Part shown: one piece after another, positions 1-10,515 of the stretch
How the letters are laid out: each line of letters begins with the position of its first letter
How positions within the stretch are numbered: position 1 is the first letter of the stretch
Origin: Cryptomeria japonica
Taxonomy: Eukaryota; Streptophyta; Pinopsida; Cupressales; Cupressaceae
DNA: 64,000 nucleotides
Direction of reading: 5' to 3'
NCBI RefSeq assembly: GCF_030272615.1
Contig: NC_081413.1
Location: 98,457,239 to 98,521,238 of the forward strand
Notes under the pieces: generated by a model
What the model saw: the letters and a program-made list of their open reading frames with translations, nothing else
Told to the model about the DNA's origin: nothing
Database searches by the model: none
Program-made: the position numbers and the translations under genes

Positions 1-140
1 ACCGATCTAAACTGATAAGCCAAGTCTTTGCCTCGAGACCGGTACCTTTACCATCAAAGAAAGGAGGATTGGACCTCATCAAGTCCCTCATGTGCCCCAT
101 GTTAGCTGGATCCTGGTCCAATGGGACCTCTCTCCCTCTA

Positions 141-190
<50 letters not shown>

Positions 191-476
191 AGAATCTGCT
201 GATGGGACTCCACTACCTGGGCATGGATGGGCTAATCCACCTCAGGTCTCCAGCCTAGTCTAGCTAGCACCTCTTGAAACATTTGTCGCAACTCTTCCCT
301 TTTGGTAACTTGCTCTCCTGAATGTGGTCCCTCCTGATGAACAGATTGATCTCGATCCACACTCGCATGACTGGTGGTGGTGAAGGACTATGGCGGTCAG
401 AACCTCGACCCCTTCCTCCTCCTCTTCCTCTGGTGCGGCCACCAACATGACCACCTCCCTTGGCTTTCCTAGCCAT
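1..476 (-). pseudogene. gypsy gag, N-terminal fragment, frame-broken
   Basis: Gag would form the virus-like particle that packages the element's RNA. The likely start is the ATG at 476, 139 bases beyond the primer site, and opens with a basic, glycine- and arginine-rich stretch (MARKAKGGGHVGGRTRGRG). About 200 codons later, in another frame from position 100 downward, a typical gag-domain entry is readable: NPPFFDGKGTGLEAKTWL near the window edge. The two parts are joined across a CT dinucleotide run (144-188) that reads as Arg-Glu repeats on this strand, and its length change probably broke the frame. The fragment runs off the left edge. Gag identity is moderately sure; whether it was ever functional in this copy cannot be judged. 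Confidence 0.55.
144..188. repeat. (TC)n microsatellite
   Basis: An uninterrupted TC dinucleotide run lies inside the gag fragment. On the minus strand it reads as alternating Arg-Glu codons, so length changes of one repeat shift the reading frame. Confidence 0.95.
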
Positions 477-614
477 GACCTAACACTGCATGAGAGATAA
501 AAATTCAGATCGAAGGTAAGGAAAGAAACACGAAAGTCACACCACAAGACCAACACAAAAGGTCAAGGCAAATGGGCTCACTACAAACCCAGAGTACCCA
601 GTGTTGAAACATGG

Positions 615-626
615 GCTCTGATACCA
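615..626 (-). other. primer-binding site, tRNA-Met(i) type
   Basis: The minus strand reads TGGTATCAGAGC, the standard plant retrotransposon site complementary to the 3' end of initiator tRNA-Met. Two bases separate it from the LTR end at 629, which fixes the orientation of the element as minus strand. Confidence 0.85.
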
Positions 627-2315
627 AATGTAGTGCCCTGCCAGGAACCCCAAAGGAAAAACCCACAACAAGGGTGAAACATTTTTTTTTTTAAGTATAA
701 ATATAATGGGTGCATAAAACACAACATGCATGAAAACACAAGCGAAAGACTTACACCAAAATTCCTTAAAGGTTACCAATGAAGAATTAAAACCAAAAGA
801 TAAATTCCACAATTAAGGTTAATCCAATAATCCATCATTAACTCAATGATCACAAGAAGCCATAAGCAATAACATATTACACCATTGAAAGGATACAACA
901 TAATCTCTTAAATAAGCATGTACACATAACATAAAGGAAACTGATAAATAACATCCCAAACTTAGAATTACATTGCTCTTCTAATACATGGCTTCTCAAT
1001 ATACATATAAAGATCATAGGTCTCTAAATAACAATAATCTCCAAACATGAGATAAGCATGAGCCACGATCCACAGAAACACCTGCAAAGCCAATCCTCAC
1101 ATTAAGCTATGAACAAGAACATCTGATGGGAAGTGGCACTACCACCTGACCATGTAATTCCCAAAAATGGAATCACCCTACTGTGCTAGGAGATAGCTGA
1201 GGACCCTCAAGAAAGAAAAAGCATGACATGGCCAACAAAACAATACGACTCCACAATAATCTAGGTGACTCAACATCACAATAACACAAGTGAACCTAAA
1301 GAGAGAGTGTCATCACATAGCTTATGATGGTTACCATGGTTGACCTCCACAGGTCCCGACCCCCATCCTGGGTTACCCTGATAACCTTTCCCGAACCTCC
1401 GGCTCCAGCTAAGTCTCATGCGGACCCTACTCAGTTTGCCATTCCAGGCCTTCTCACTACATTATGAGCCCTGTACAAGCACTCACCTATGGGCGAGGTA
1501 CAATATATTATTAAATGTTATAAACTACCCACCTAATCAATTAATTATATTATCACTTTATTATCTGACTTTCGAGGGGTTATCCTGCCAATCACAATGG
1601 GTACGGCCCCCACTCGAAAGCCACTCTCTCAAAGGACACTAAACAAACATGGTCACTCCACGAGGACCTTATGGAGAAGTAGACAACCATAACACCACTA
1701 TCCAAAACAAGTGGTCAAAACAAGGACATACTGACTCTTGGTTAACCATAAGGAAAGAGAACTACATGGTTAAGACAACAAAGTCCTCATATATCATTTG
1801 GTCAAAGGTACTAAATACGCAACCATGGGACGACTGGACCATAGACCAGAAATAACACAATATAACTCATGCAAAGAAAGCTAAATTCACTAAGTCCGCA
1901 CTCAAACAATCTTTGAGAAAATCAGCATCATAAGCACTTGCAACATCATTGATTGAAAATTAAATAAAACACTCTTTTATGATATTCACATCTATTCAAT
2001 TTCCAAATCAATATTCCATCAAGAATGAAATTCATGTCAAATATTCAACCGAATAAAACATGAATTCCTAATAGGCATTTAATTCATTTCCAGAATATAT
2101 CCAAATTAACCAATTTGAATTACTAAGTCATGCCTTGGTTTCCATAGATAAATTTATTAATCCACATAATAAAAATCATTAGGAAATTAATATTTATATT
2201 TAACATTAAAACCACATTAAAAATATTTTATTTTAAATAAAATTCACGGCACATGAAAAAGGGGTGTACCGCAAAGGTATAAGTGTCATGCGGGGGCCAA
2301 GGCCAACCCGCAATA

Positions 2316-2470
2316 GTGCTGCTGCCGACTGGTAGCAAGCCTACTGACCGGTAGTGCTACTGCTGATCGGTAGCAACCGCTACCAACCGGTAGTAGTCCT
2401 ATCAACTGGTAGTATTGCTATTGATCGATAGCAGTCCTGTTGACCGATGGTGCTGCTATCGTGTAGCAGT
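2316..2470. repeat. degenerate ~20-bp minisatellite with GACCGGTAG core
   Basis: About eight imperfect units of 17-21 bp follow one another. Each is built on CTAxxGAxCGGTAG followed by xAG or similar, for example at 2,341-2,358 and 2,359-2,379. The block is clearly more GC-rich than the LTR around it. No coding potential is visible. Confidence 0.75.
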
Positions 2471-2821
2471 ATTACCGGCTGGCCGTACTACTACCTGTGG
2501 GTAGAATACACTACTGACCTGTGTGGTGGGACTATCTCGCCACGGGTAAGGTAAGGTCCACATACAAAATAATTACATGCTTCAAAATCATTTAAAATCA
2601 ACATGCCACAAAACCGTTTAAACATGAAAATGATTCATTCCTTGATCTTTTCACGGGCACACACACACACAGTGCCAAGATCCAAATTTCAAGGGGATAT
2701 TTACCAGTAGGGTAAATGGTGAAATAAAATCACACAAGAACCCAATAGATAACGATTTAGGCAGCAATAGAAGAGGTAATTTCCAGAAGTTGATTACAAG
2801 AACAAAAACATAGAGCAAATA

Positions 2822-2826
2822 GAGAA
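2822..2826. repeat. target-site duplication GAGAA of P1, left
   Basis: GAGAA directly precedes the TG of the left LTR of P1 and is repeated exactly at 10,511-10,515. Five bases is the usual copia duplication length. Confidence 0.85.
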
Positions 2827-4350
2827 TGATAGTTCTGATACTTAATGTTAAGTACATATGCCAAGCTAATAAGATGAGAGGGAGGGGGTGAATCATACAA
2901 ACTTAATCTTCCATAAAAACAACAAATTCAACCTCGGTAACATATACTTCAGCAATATAACTAAAACTGCTAAACATGCAAACTCATAAGCATATAAACA
3001 TCATAATACTCATAATACCAGATTTAACGTGGAAACCCAAATAGGGAAAAACCACTGTGGGATTTCAGACCCACTAAGAAATATACTCTTCTAGAGTATG
3101 CTCGGTTAAAAGCAAATCCTGTTAAAGATTACAAACACATTGCTAGATGTGACATGGTTAAGGGATTTCCCTCAGATCTGTTAGGATCTTCACCTTGTTA
3201 GAAGTGACCTTGTTAAAGGATTTCAAACACTCAATTAGAATGTCACCTTACTAGAGGGTTTTACAAATAAGATTGTTAAGTCCACTCGGTTAAGAGATTT
3301 TCTATCACTTCACACAATAACAGTAATAAAAATCTATCTACAACTTCACATCTAAAATGCTAAAGCGGATTATTATTTGCTCAATACAATCTAGTCATAG
3401 GACTTATCTTGTCCATCTACTGGGCTCTATACTCTGTTATTCAAACAGGTCTTCAAGCTTCTGTGCTTGGTAATCACTATGTAGCATCCCTATGCATACA
3501 CTTGCCCGCATACATTGTTTATCAACAATTCCTTATTTATAAATAATTTGCCAACCGCTTAATCTCCTTGATCACATATCCGATGATCAATCATAGCCAT
3601 CAGATCTTCAAACTTGACCAGGTTCAATGTATCCTTTGATTTGAAAATGTTTTACTCCGCCTTGGAACTTGCATACATTTCTTGGAACTTGTGCTAGGGT
3701 ATTGCGGTTCAATCTGAGCTATAGATCTTCCTGCCGATTTTCCTTTGCCATAGATTCTTAACAAACTTCCTGCACGACATACCAATCATTTAATCATAGC
3801 AAGCTCGTCAGCTTCCTTCATTAAATAATGCTTTTATTCATTCAATGCATTCTATTATTACTCGGTTGCAACTCGGTAAATACTAAACTTCACTCGGTAG
3901 ACATTCTGCCTTCATTAACCAATAGCGATAACCTTAGGGTTTACCGAATAGGTTCCTTAGGGTTTACCGACTAGATTCTTTGCTTGGTAACATAGTATAG
4001 TATTAACCTTACAATCAATAACATATGTAGGATATCAAAACAATCTAAACATCATGATCTCATCATTGTCTAACTTGGTAATAGTTGCCCATTGAATAAC
4101 TTATTCCTCCCCTTATTCATCACATTTTTTCTATGTCTTTTACCGACATCTTTATACTCATCAAATCATACTTCTTAAGATATGGCAACATCATACTGAA
4201 TTAGAAAATCAATTTCTTGACATCAATGACAAAATAATAATATTAAGACAGTAAACATCCTTAATTAGTTATATCCATAATTATCAACAACCTTCTCAAT
4301 ATCCTTATTGAAATGCCAACAATCTCTCTTTGTCTATTATAATGCCAACA
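2827..4350 (-). repeat. P1 LTR, left copy (3' LTR of the element)
   Basis: It runs from TGATAGTTCTGATAC to AATGCCAACA in plus-strand reading, giving TG...CA ends. It contains many CTCGGTA-like words and a TATTTATA element (TATAAATA on the minus strand) near 3,534-3,541. It is bordered inside by the polypurine tract. Confidence 0.92.
3534..3541 (-). promoter_or_regulatory. possible TATA element of the P1 LTR
   Basis: The minus strand reads TATAAATA about 0.8 kb into the LTR. The other LTR has the same word at about 9,694. Position and sequence fit an LTR promoter, but AT-rich sequence makes chance matches common. Confidence 0.35.
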
Positions 4351-4366
4351 ATCTCCCCCTTTGGCA
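4351..4366 (-). other. polypurine tract of P1
   Basis: The minus strand reads TGCCAAAGGGGGAGAT directly before the 3' LTR. This is the plus-strand primer for reverse transcription. The same tract type recurs at 63,519-63,535 in the element at the right edge. Confidence 0.8.
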
Positions 4367-4737
4367 TTGATGGCAAAACCAATTGATATGACCTAATTGA
4401 TTCAGATTGCTGTGAGATTCTGAAATGCTGGAATGCTCTCCTCCTATCATCAGTCTTCTCCCCCATTAATTAGTCTTCTCCCCTTTTCTTCAGTCTTCTC
4501 CCCCTTTGACAACAATGCCAAAAAGTAAAGAACTAAAACATAATTTCTTCCTGTATAAAGTGATTTCCTACTCTTATGTGTCAACTTAGTCTCGGTCAGA
4601 GCATTTTGTCTTCAATTTTTGTTCCTTGTATTTGTTTCCTGCACACCTTTAGAAAACATCCTAAAGTGTGTAAATCAACATCAACTCTTAAAAAATATTC
4701 TGTAGAGTCATCGAATTGGTGCTTTCACCGAACTCGG
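4367..4737 (-). other. P1 3' untranslated interior
   Basis: Between the RNase H stop and the polypurine tract there are about 370 bases with no open frame. TCTTCTCCCC-type words recur at about 4,436-4,502. Confidence 0.5.
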
Positions 4738-6018
4738 TCAATGAATGGAAGATAGGGGTAGGACCCCTAACTTACTTCCAAGATACTCAAAAGTGTTTCT
4801 TGGTAGTGGCTTGGTGAAGATATCTACTATTTTTTCCTTTGTGCTAACATACTCCAACACCACTTTCTTCTCTTGAGCTTCTTCTCTAAGATAATGATAT
4901 TTGATAGAGATGTGCTTTGTCTTAGAGTGCATAATAGGATTCTTTGAAATATCAATGGCACTAGTATTGTCACAGAATATAGTTACTGGCTCGGTAACTT
5001 GCTCATTTATACCTTCCAACAGTTGTTTGATCCATGCTATGTTGGTACAATTCAATGTTGCAGCAATGTATTCAACTTCTGCTGTTGACTGTGAAACACA
5101 TCCTTGTTTCTTGCTAAGCCAACTCACTAGTCTTTCTCCTAAAAAGAAAGCTCCTCCACTTGTGCTTTTTCTGTCATCAATGTTGCCTGCCCAATCAGCA
5201 TCAGTATAAACTTTTAAATCAAAGTCATTTCCTTTCTGATATACTAAGCCATAATCCTCAGTGCCTTTCAAGTATCTAAAAATTATCTTGATTGCTGTCA
5301 TGTGTGTTTCCTTGGGATTTGCAGAGAATCTTGCAACTATACCTATTGCATGTGCTACGTCTAGCCTGCTGTGAACAACATATTGTAGCTTTCCAATCAT
5401 GGATTGGTAAAGTGTCTCATCAATAGATGCAGATTCATCATTCTTTGATAGTTTATAGTTGGTAGTCATAGGAGTACTTATAGGTTTTGAATCCTCCACT
5501 CCAAATTTCTTCAAGATTTCCTTTATGTACTTGGATTGAGTAATGAAAATCTCATCTTTCATTTGTAGTATTTGTAAACATATAAAGTACTTTATCTCAC
5601 CGATTAATGACATCTCAAATTCTTTGCTCATTTCATTTCCAAAGTTCTTGCATAGAGAGTCATTTCCACAAAAGATAATATCATCAACAAATATGGCTGA
5701 GATCAGTATTCTATTTTCATCATTCTTCATGTACATATTACTATTTTCACTTGTTCTTATAAAACCAATCTTGATTAAATAAGAGTGTAATCTTTCATAC
5801 CATGCTTTAGGTTCTTGTTTCAGACCATATAAAGCTTTGTTCAATTTACATACCTGATCTTTATTCTTGTCTTCAACAAATCCTTTAGGTTGTTCAATAA
5901 AAACTTCTTCTTCTAATATACCATTCAGAAATGCAGATTTGACATCCATTTGATATACCTTGAAATTCTTGTAAACAGCATATGCCAACAATGTTCTTAC
6001 TCCTTCAAGTCTTGCCAT
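4738..6018 (-). pseudogene. P1 reverse transcriptase and RNase H
   Basis: This part of pol would copy the element RNA into DNA and degrade the RNA template in the particle. The RT palm is clear: VYQMDVKSAFLNG, then KALYGLKQ (followed by E instead of the usual A), then the catalytic box as FVDD in place of YVDD. The copia RNase H follows with YTDADWAGN, RKSTSG, AEVEYIAA, CDNTSAI and KHISIKYHYLRE, ending in VDIFTKPLP about 25 residues before the stop. The 426-codon open stretch is cut off from its own N-terminus by an in-frame TAA at 6,055-6,057. The frame is the same on both sides, so this is nonsense and not a shift. Confidence 0.9.
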
Positions 6019-6054
6019 AGGTGAAAAAGTCTCACCATAATCAATTCCTTCTTC

Positions 6055-6558
6055 TTAGGCATAACCTTTGCAAACTAGTCTTGCTTTATTTCGAATGACC
6101 TCACCTTTTTCATTCAACTTGTTTCTAAAAATCCACTTTGTACCGATTACATTTTTGTCTTTCGGTCTTGGGACCAGTGTCCATGTGTCATTCTTCTTGA
6201 TTTGATCAATCTCTTCTGTCATAGCATTTATCCAATCTTCACTGTTAAATGCCTCTTTCACTATCCTCGGTTCAAATTCAGATATCAGACATGTGTTCTA
6301 TCTCAGTTTGTTCCTTGTCATCACTGGATCATCCTTATCTCCTATAATCTGACTTGATGCATGATGTCTTCTGACATACTTGGCTAATGCAAGCTCACTA
6401 GGCTCTGTATGATCTTCTTCATCACTCGGTAACTGGATATTCTTCATTTTCTTCTGCAGTTTTCTTGGTAGGACTTGTCGGTTGAACATAGACAAATTCA
6501 TCATAATCTTCTTGTTCTTTGGAGTTTCCTTCATCATTTCTTTCTGCAAATTCATCAA
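6055..6558 (-). pseudogene. P1 integrase-RT linker and RT N-terminus
   Basis: In the same frame as the RT downstream, this stretch reads an acidic/basic linker and then the conserved RT entry: EAFNSEDWINAM, TWTLVPRPKDKNVIGTKWIF and KARLVCKGYA. An in-frame TAG at 6,298-6,300 and the TAA at 6,055-6,057 break it. Another frame carries the linker before about 6,440, so a frameshift lies there too. These breaks separate integrase from RT in this copy. Confidence 0.8.
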
Positions 6559-6600
6559 TTTTCACATTTGCACTTTCTACTATTTTTTTAGATGATTTGA

Positions 6601-7299
6601 TCAGACATTTAAATGCTTTACTTCTAGAAGAATAACCAAGAAATGTTCCTTCTTCACTTTTTTGATCAAACTTTCCATTTCTATCATCTTTGTGAACATA
6701 GCATCTAATTTGAAAGATTTGAAGTAACTTACATTAGGTTTCTTGTCATACCAGATCTCATATGGTGTATTCAAAGTTCCTTTCTTCAGTTGTACTTGGT
6801 TCAGGGTGTAAACTGTTGTGCTTATTGCTTCTCTCCAAAATGTTTGTGACACTTTCTTTTCAATCATCAGGGTTCTGACACAATCCACAATAGATCTGTT
6901 TCTTCTCTCAGCTATTCCATTTTGTTGTGGAGTTCTCGATGCAGAGACTTGTCTTTTTATACCATGATCATTGTAGAATAAGTTGAACTCGTCAGATGTG
7001 AACTCTCCTCCTCTATCTGATCTAAGACATTTCAGTTGTCTTCCTGTTTCATTTTCAACTCTTGCCTTGTACCATTTAAACATTTGAAAAGCTTCTGATT
7101 TTTCTTTTAAAAACATAACTGACATCATCCTTGAGTAATCATCCACAAATAATATGAAATATTTATCACCATTATAACTTTGAACTTTAATATGACCACA
7201 AAGATCAGTGTGCACAGGATCTAAAATTCCTTTAGAAGTGTAGGACTTACTTGTAAAGCCTGACCTTGTCATCTTACCCATCTGGCATCCTCGGCACAT
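6601..7299 (-). pseudogene. P1 integrase, with the end of the pre-integrase zinc motif
   Basis: Integrase inserts the cDNA into the genome. The start keeps CRGCQMGK of the pre-integrase zinc-binding domain. The catalytic D, D and E are all visible in VHTDLCGH, LRSDRGGEF and QQNGIAERRNR. After PNVSYFK (around 6,720) the frame is lost: another frame reads the expected C-terminal part with CYVHKDDRNGKFD, EEGTFLGYSS and FKCL. A small deletion at that point is therefore likely. Confidence 0.88.
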
Positions 7300-7432
7300 A
7301 GCATTCTCAAGTTTTTCAAGACTCGGTAGACCTCTTACTCGATGCTTCTTGCTTATTTTGATCAGATTATCAAAAAATTACATGACAAAATCTTTTATGC
7401 CATAACAAGGTATCATCTATCTTTGCACACAA

Positions 7433-8077
7433 TCACTTGTTCCAAGTTGAGTCAAGGTGAAATGTGTTACCTTTTGTTTGTGTCCCGGTAGCAGCTAATT
7501 TTCCGTGCTTGTCATGAAATTTGACAATTCCTTTCTGAAATTCTATTCGGTAACCTGTATTTTTTAGCTGTGCTACACTCAACAAATTGTATTTCAAACC
7601 TTCAACCCAATAAACATCATTGCATCTTGCATTGTCAAGAAATGTTATAGATCCTTTACCTTTTACTGGACATGGTGCATCATTACCAAATCTTACATAG
7701 CCTCCATCATAATCTTCTAATGTAATAAATTTGTGTTTATCACCTGTCATGTGATGTGAGCATCCACTATCTATGATCCAAGAATCATTAGTATTTATGT
7801 GAGATATTAGGGCTTTTCCTTCATACCTTTCTTCATCTGATCCATCTTTGATAGCCACATAAATAACTTCCTCTGTATCAGTTTCATCTGATTTATCATC
7901 ATTTGATTCCTCATCAGCTATTAGGCATGACTTTCTATCTCTTCTTCTGAAGTCTCGGTATCCTCTGTAATGATTATCTTTCTGTCTGTCATCTCGGTAA
8001 TCTCTCTTTTCAATGAAATCTTTGTCAGGATAGTTAGAAGCCATATGTTCTATCTTATCACAATTGAAACATTTCAA
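7433..8077 (-). pseudogene. P1 nucleocapsid knuckle and aspartic protease
   Basis: The stretch begins with a gag zinc knuckle, CFNCDKIEHMAS, whose final cysteine is replaced by tyrosine and whose glycine is replaced by glutamate. Both fit G-to-A change. An Arg/Asp-rich linker and the protease follow, with the active site WIIDSGCSHHMTG and the flap-side motif GLKYNLLSVAQL. The block is in a different frame from gag (overlap at 8,074-8,077) and from integrase. The normal copia layout is one frame, so a shift has occurred near 8,075 and another between 7,300 and 7,433. Confidence 0.85.
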
Positions 8078-8919
8078 AGTAGTTTTCCTTTATACTTACC
8101 TTTGCCTCTTGGTAACCTTCTAGCTAATAGTGCTTCAAACTCTTCTTGCTTTCTGATTTCCTCATATAGTTTGTGCACTTTTTCCATGTTCTTGCGAAAT
8201 CTCTCACTTGCTCCACTATGATCCCCTTTAGTGTACTTACTCATTCTATCATTGTAATCATCAGATTCACCAATATGAAAAGAACTAAATGCAGATTCAA
8301 CTTTATTTACCGAAGACCCACTGTTATCAAAATTACTTAACTCAAATGCATGTAGCTTACCAATAGTAGCATCTAAAGAAACTAGCATATTGGGTACAAA
8401 CCTCAATTCATTGATTGCAGAGACTTGGATTGCATAAGCTGGTAGAAGGGTTCTTAACAACTTACTTGTTATATCCTTTTCTTCAATAGTTCCACCTGCT
8501 CCTTTGATTTGATTGACAATCTCCTTTAGTCTTGTACTATACTGGGTTATGTTCTTACCTTCTTTCATCCTCATAGATTCAAGTTGTCCTCTTAGATTGT
8601 CCACTTTTGCTCTTTGAACATGTTCATCTCCACCATACACAGATATGAGCTTGTCCCACATTGCCTTTGCATCATTGCAGCCTTCTAGATCATTAAACTC
8701 TGAGTGAGTCAATGCAAATGTTATTTCAATCATTGCTTGAATATGTTCTTGCTTTGCCTTTATCTCTTCCATTTTCAATGGATAGGTGCTCGGTGTACTG
8801 AAATCATTCTCCAGATAATATACAACATATTCTCCAACTCCTGATAGGTGCAGCTTCATCCTTTTCTGCCATGTAGAGAAACTTGACTTGTTTAGCTTCG
8901 GTGCATCCCTCTTATACAT
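8074..8919 (-). CDS. P1 Gag (UBN2-type), open
   Basis: This is a 281-codon open frame with the features of copia Gag: an N-terminal FSTWQKRMKLHL, a central AKAMWDKLISVYGG, LRGQLESMRMKEGKNITQY and an LLRTLLPAYA motif, then a charged coiled segment near residues 235-265 (KVHKLYEEIRKQEEFEALL). It forms the particle. The start is the first ATG after the primer site (51 bases away). It runs into the frameshift just before the zinc knuckle, so it is probably truncated by loss of the nucleocapsid. Confidence 0.88.
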   Translation of the reverse strand: MYKRDAPKLNKSSFSTWQKRMKLHLSGVGEYVVYYLENDFSTPSTYPLKMEEIKAKQEHIQAMIEITFALTHSEFNDLEGCNDAKAMWDKLISVYGGDEHVQRAKVDNLRGQLESMRMKEGKNITQYSTRLKEIVNQIKGAGGTIEEKDITSKLLRTLLPAYAIQVSAINELRFVPNMLVSLDATIGKLHAFELSNFDNSGSSVNKVESAFSSFHIGESDDYNDRMSKYTKGDHSGASERFRKNMEKVHKLYEEIRKQEEFEALLARRLPRGKGKYKGKLL

Positions 8920-8969
8920 CTTTGGATCCTTGCCTCAACTACTTTTAAACTTTTCTTCCGAAGTCCAAT

Positions 8970-8981
8970 GCTTTGATACCA
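8970..8981 (-). other. primer-binding site of P1
   Basis: The minus strand reads TGGTATCAAAGC, the tRNA-Met(i)-type site with one base different from the usual TGGTATCAGAGC. Two bases separate it from the LTR at 8,984. Confidence 0.85.
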
Positions 8982-8983
8982 AT

Positions 8984-10510
8984 TGATAGTTCTGATACTT
9001 AATGTTTAGTACAGATGCCAAGCTAATAAGATGAGAGGGGGGGGGGGTGAATCATACAAACTTAATCTTCCATAAAAACAACAAATTCAACCTCGGTAAC
9101 ATATACTTCAGCAATATAACCAAAACTGCTAAACATGCAAACTCATAAGCATATAAACATCATAATACTCATAATACCAGATTTAACATGGAAACCCAAA
9201 TAGGGAAAAACCACTGTGGGATTTTGGACCCACTAAGAAATATACTCTTCTAGAGTATGCTCGGTTAAAAGAAAATCTTGTTAAAGATTACAAACACATT
9301 GCTAGATGTGACCCGATTAAGGGATTTTGCCTCAGATCTATTAGGATCTTCACCTTGTTAGAAGTGACCTTGTTAAAGGATTTCAAACACTCAATCAAAA
9401 TGTCACCATGCTAGAGGGTTTTACAAAGAAGACTGTTAAGTCCACTTGGTTAAGAGATTTTCTGTCACTTCACAAAATAACAGTAATAAAAATCTATCTG
9501 CAACTTCACATCTAAAATGCTAAAGTGGATTCTTATTTGCTCAATACAATCTAATCATAGGACTTATCTTGTCCATCTGCTAGGCTCTATACTCTATTAT
9601 TCAAACAGGTCTTCAAGCTTCTGTGCTTGGTAATCACTATGTAGCATCCCTATGCACACACTTGCTTGCATACATTGTTTATCATTAGTTCCTTATTTAT
9701 AAACAATTTTCCAACCGCTTAATCTCCTTGATCACATATCCCATGATCAATCATAGCCATCAGATCTTCAAACTTGACCAGGTTCAATGTATCCTTTGAT
9801 CTGAAAATGTTTTACCCCACCTTGGAACTTGCATACATTTCTTGGAACTTGTGCTAGGGTATTGCTGTTCAATCTGAGCTGTAGATCTTCCTGCCAATTT
9901 TCCTTTGCCATAGATTCTTAACAAACTTCATGCACGACATACCAATCATTTAATCATAGCTAGCTCATCAACTTACTTCATTAAATAATTCTTTTATTCA
10001 TTCAATGCATTCTATTAGTACTCGGTTGCAACTCAATAAATACTAAACTTCACTCGGTAGACATTCTACCTTCATTAACTGATAGCGATAACCTTAGGGT
10101 TTACCGAATAGGTTCCTTAGGGTTTACCGACTAGATTCTTTGCTCGGTAACATAGTATAGTATTAACCTTACAATCAATAACATATGTAGGATATCAAAA
10201 CAATCTAAACATCATGATCTCATCATTGTCTAACTTGGTAATAGTTGCCCATTGAATAATTTATTCCTCCCCTTATTCATCACATTTTTTCTATTACTTT
10301 TACCGACATCTTTATACTCATCAAATCATACTTCTTAAGATATGGCAACATCATACTGAATTAGAAAATCAATTTCTTGACATTAATGACAAAATAATAA
10401 TATTAAGACAATAAACATCTTTAATCAGTTATATCCATAATCATCAACAACCTTCTCAATATCCTTATTGAAATGCCAACAATCTCTCTTTGTCTGTTAT
10501 AATGCCAATA
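8984..10510 (-). repeat. P1 LTR, right copy (5' LTR of the element)
   Basis: It matches the left LTR along its whole length. It contains a G run at about 9,038-9,048 where the left copy has an A inside. Its outer end reads AATGCCAATA where the left copy has AATGCCAACA, so the terminal CA has become TA. Confidence 0.9.
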
Positions 10511-10515
10511 GAGAA
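10511..10515. repeat. target-site duplication GAGAA of P1, right
   Basis: Exact repeat of 2,822-2,826. The gypsy LTR resumes directly after it. Confidence 0.85.

Larger units (their letters stand above)
629..2826 (-). repeat. gypsy 5' LTR, left piece
   Basis: This is the 3' part, in element sense, of the long LTR, ending next to the primer site. It contains no supportable gene. It holds a patch of degenerate 20-bp repeats (2,316-2,470) and an AC microsatellite at about 2,658-2,671. The last five bases, GAGAA, are the target duplication made by the P1 insertion. Confidence 0.6.
2827..10510 (-). mobile_element. complete Ty1/copia element P1
   Basis: A full-length minus-strand copia element of 7.68 kb with two 1.5-kb LTRs, a 5-bp target duplication, a primer-binding site (8,970-8,981), a polypurine tract (4,351-4,366) and gag-protease-integrase-RT-RNaseH in copia order. 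It is inserted in the LTR of the gypsy element. Counting by eye, the LTRs differ at roughly 65-70 of about 1,520 positions (about 4.5%), mostly transitions. Gag is open. Pol carries at least two frameshifts and two nonsense codons, so this copy cannot make a working polyprotein. Confidence 0.93.

Noticed and set aside
2322-2480. CRISPR-like array
   Set aside because: Units are contiguous, imperfect and without unique spacers; plant nuclear context. It is a minisatellite.
7970-8221. Plus-strand ORF over the P1 gag/protease junction
   Set aside because: Complement of the coding strand; no independent support.
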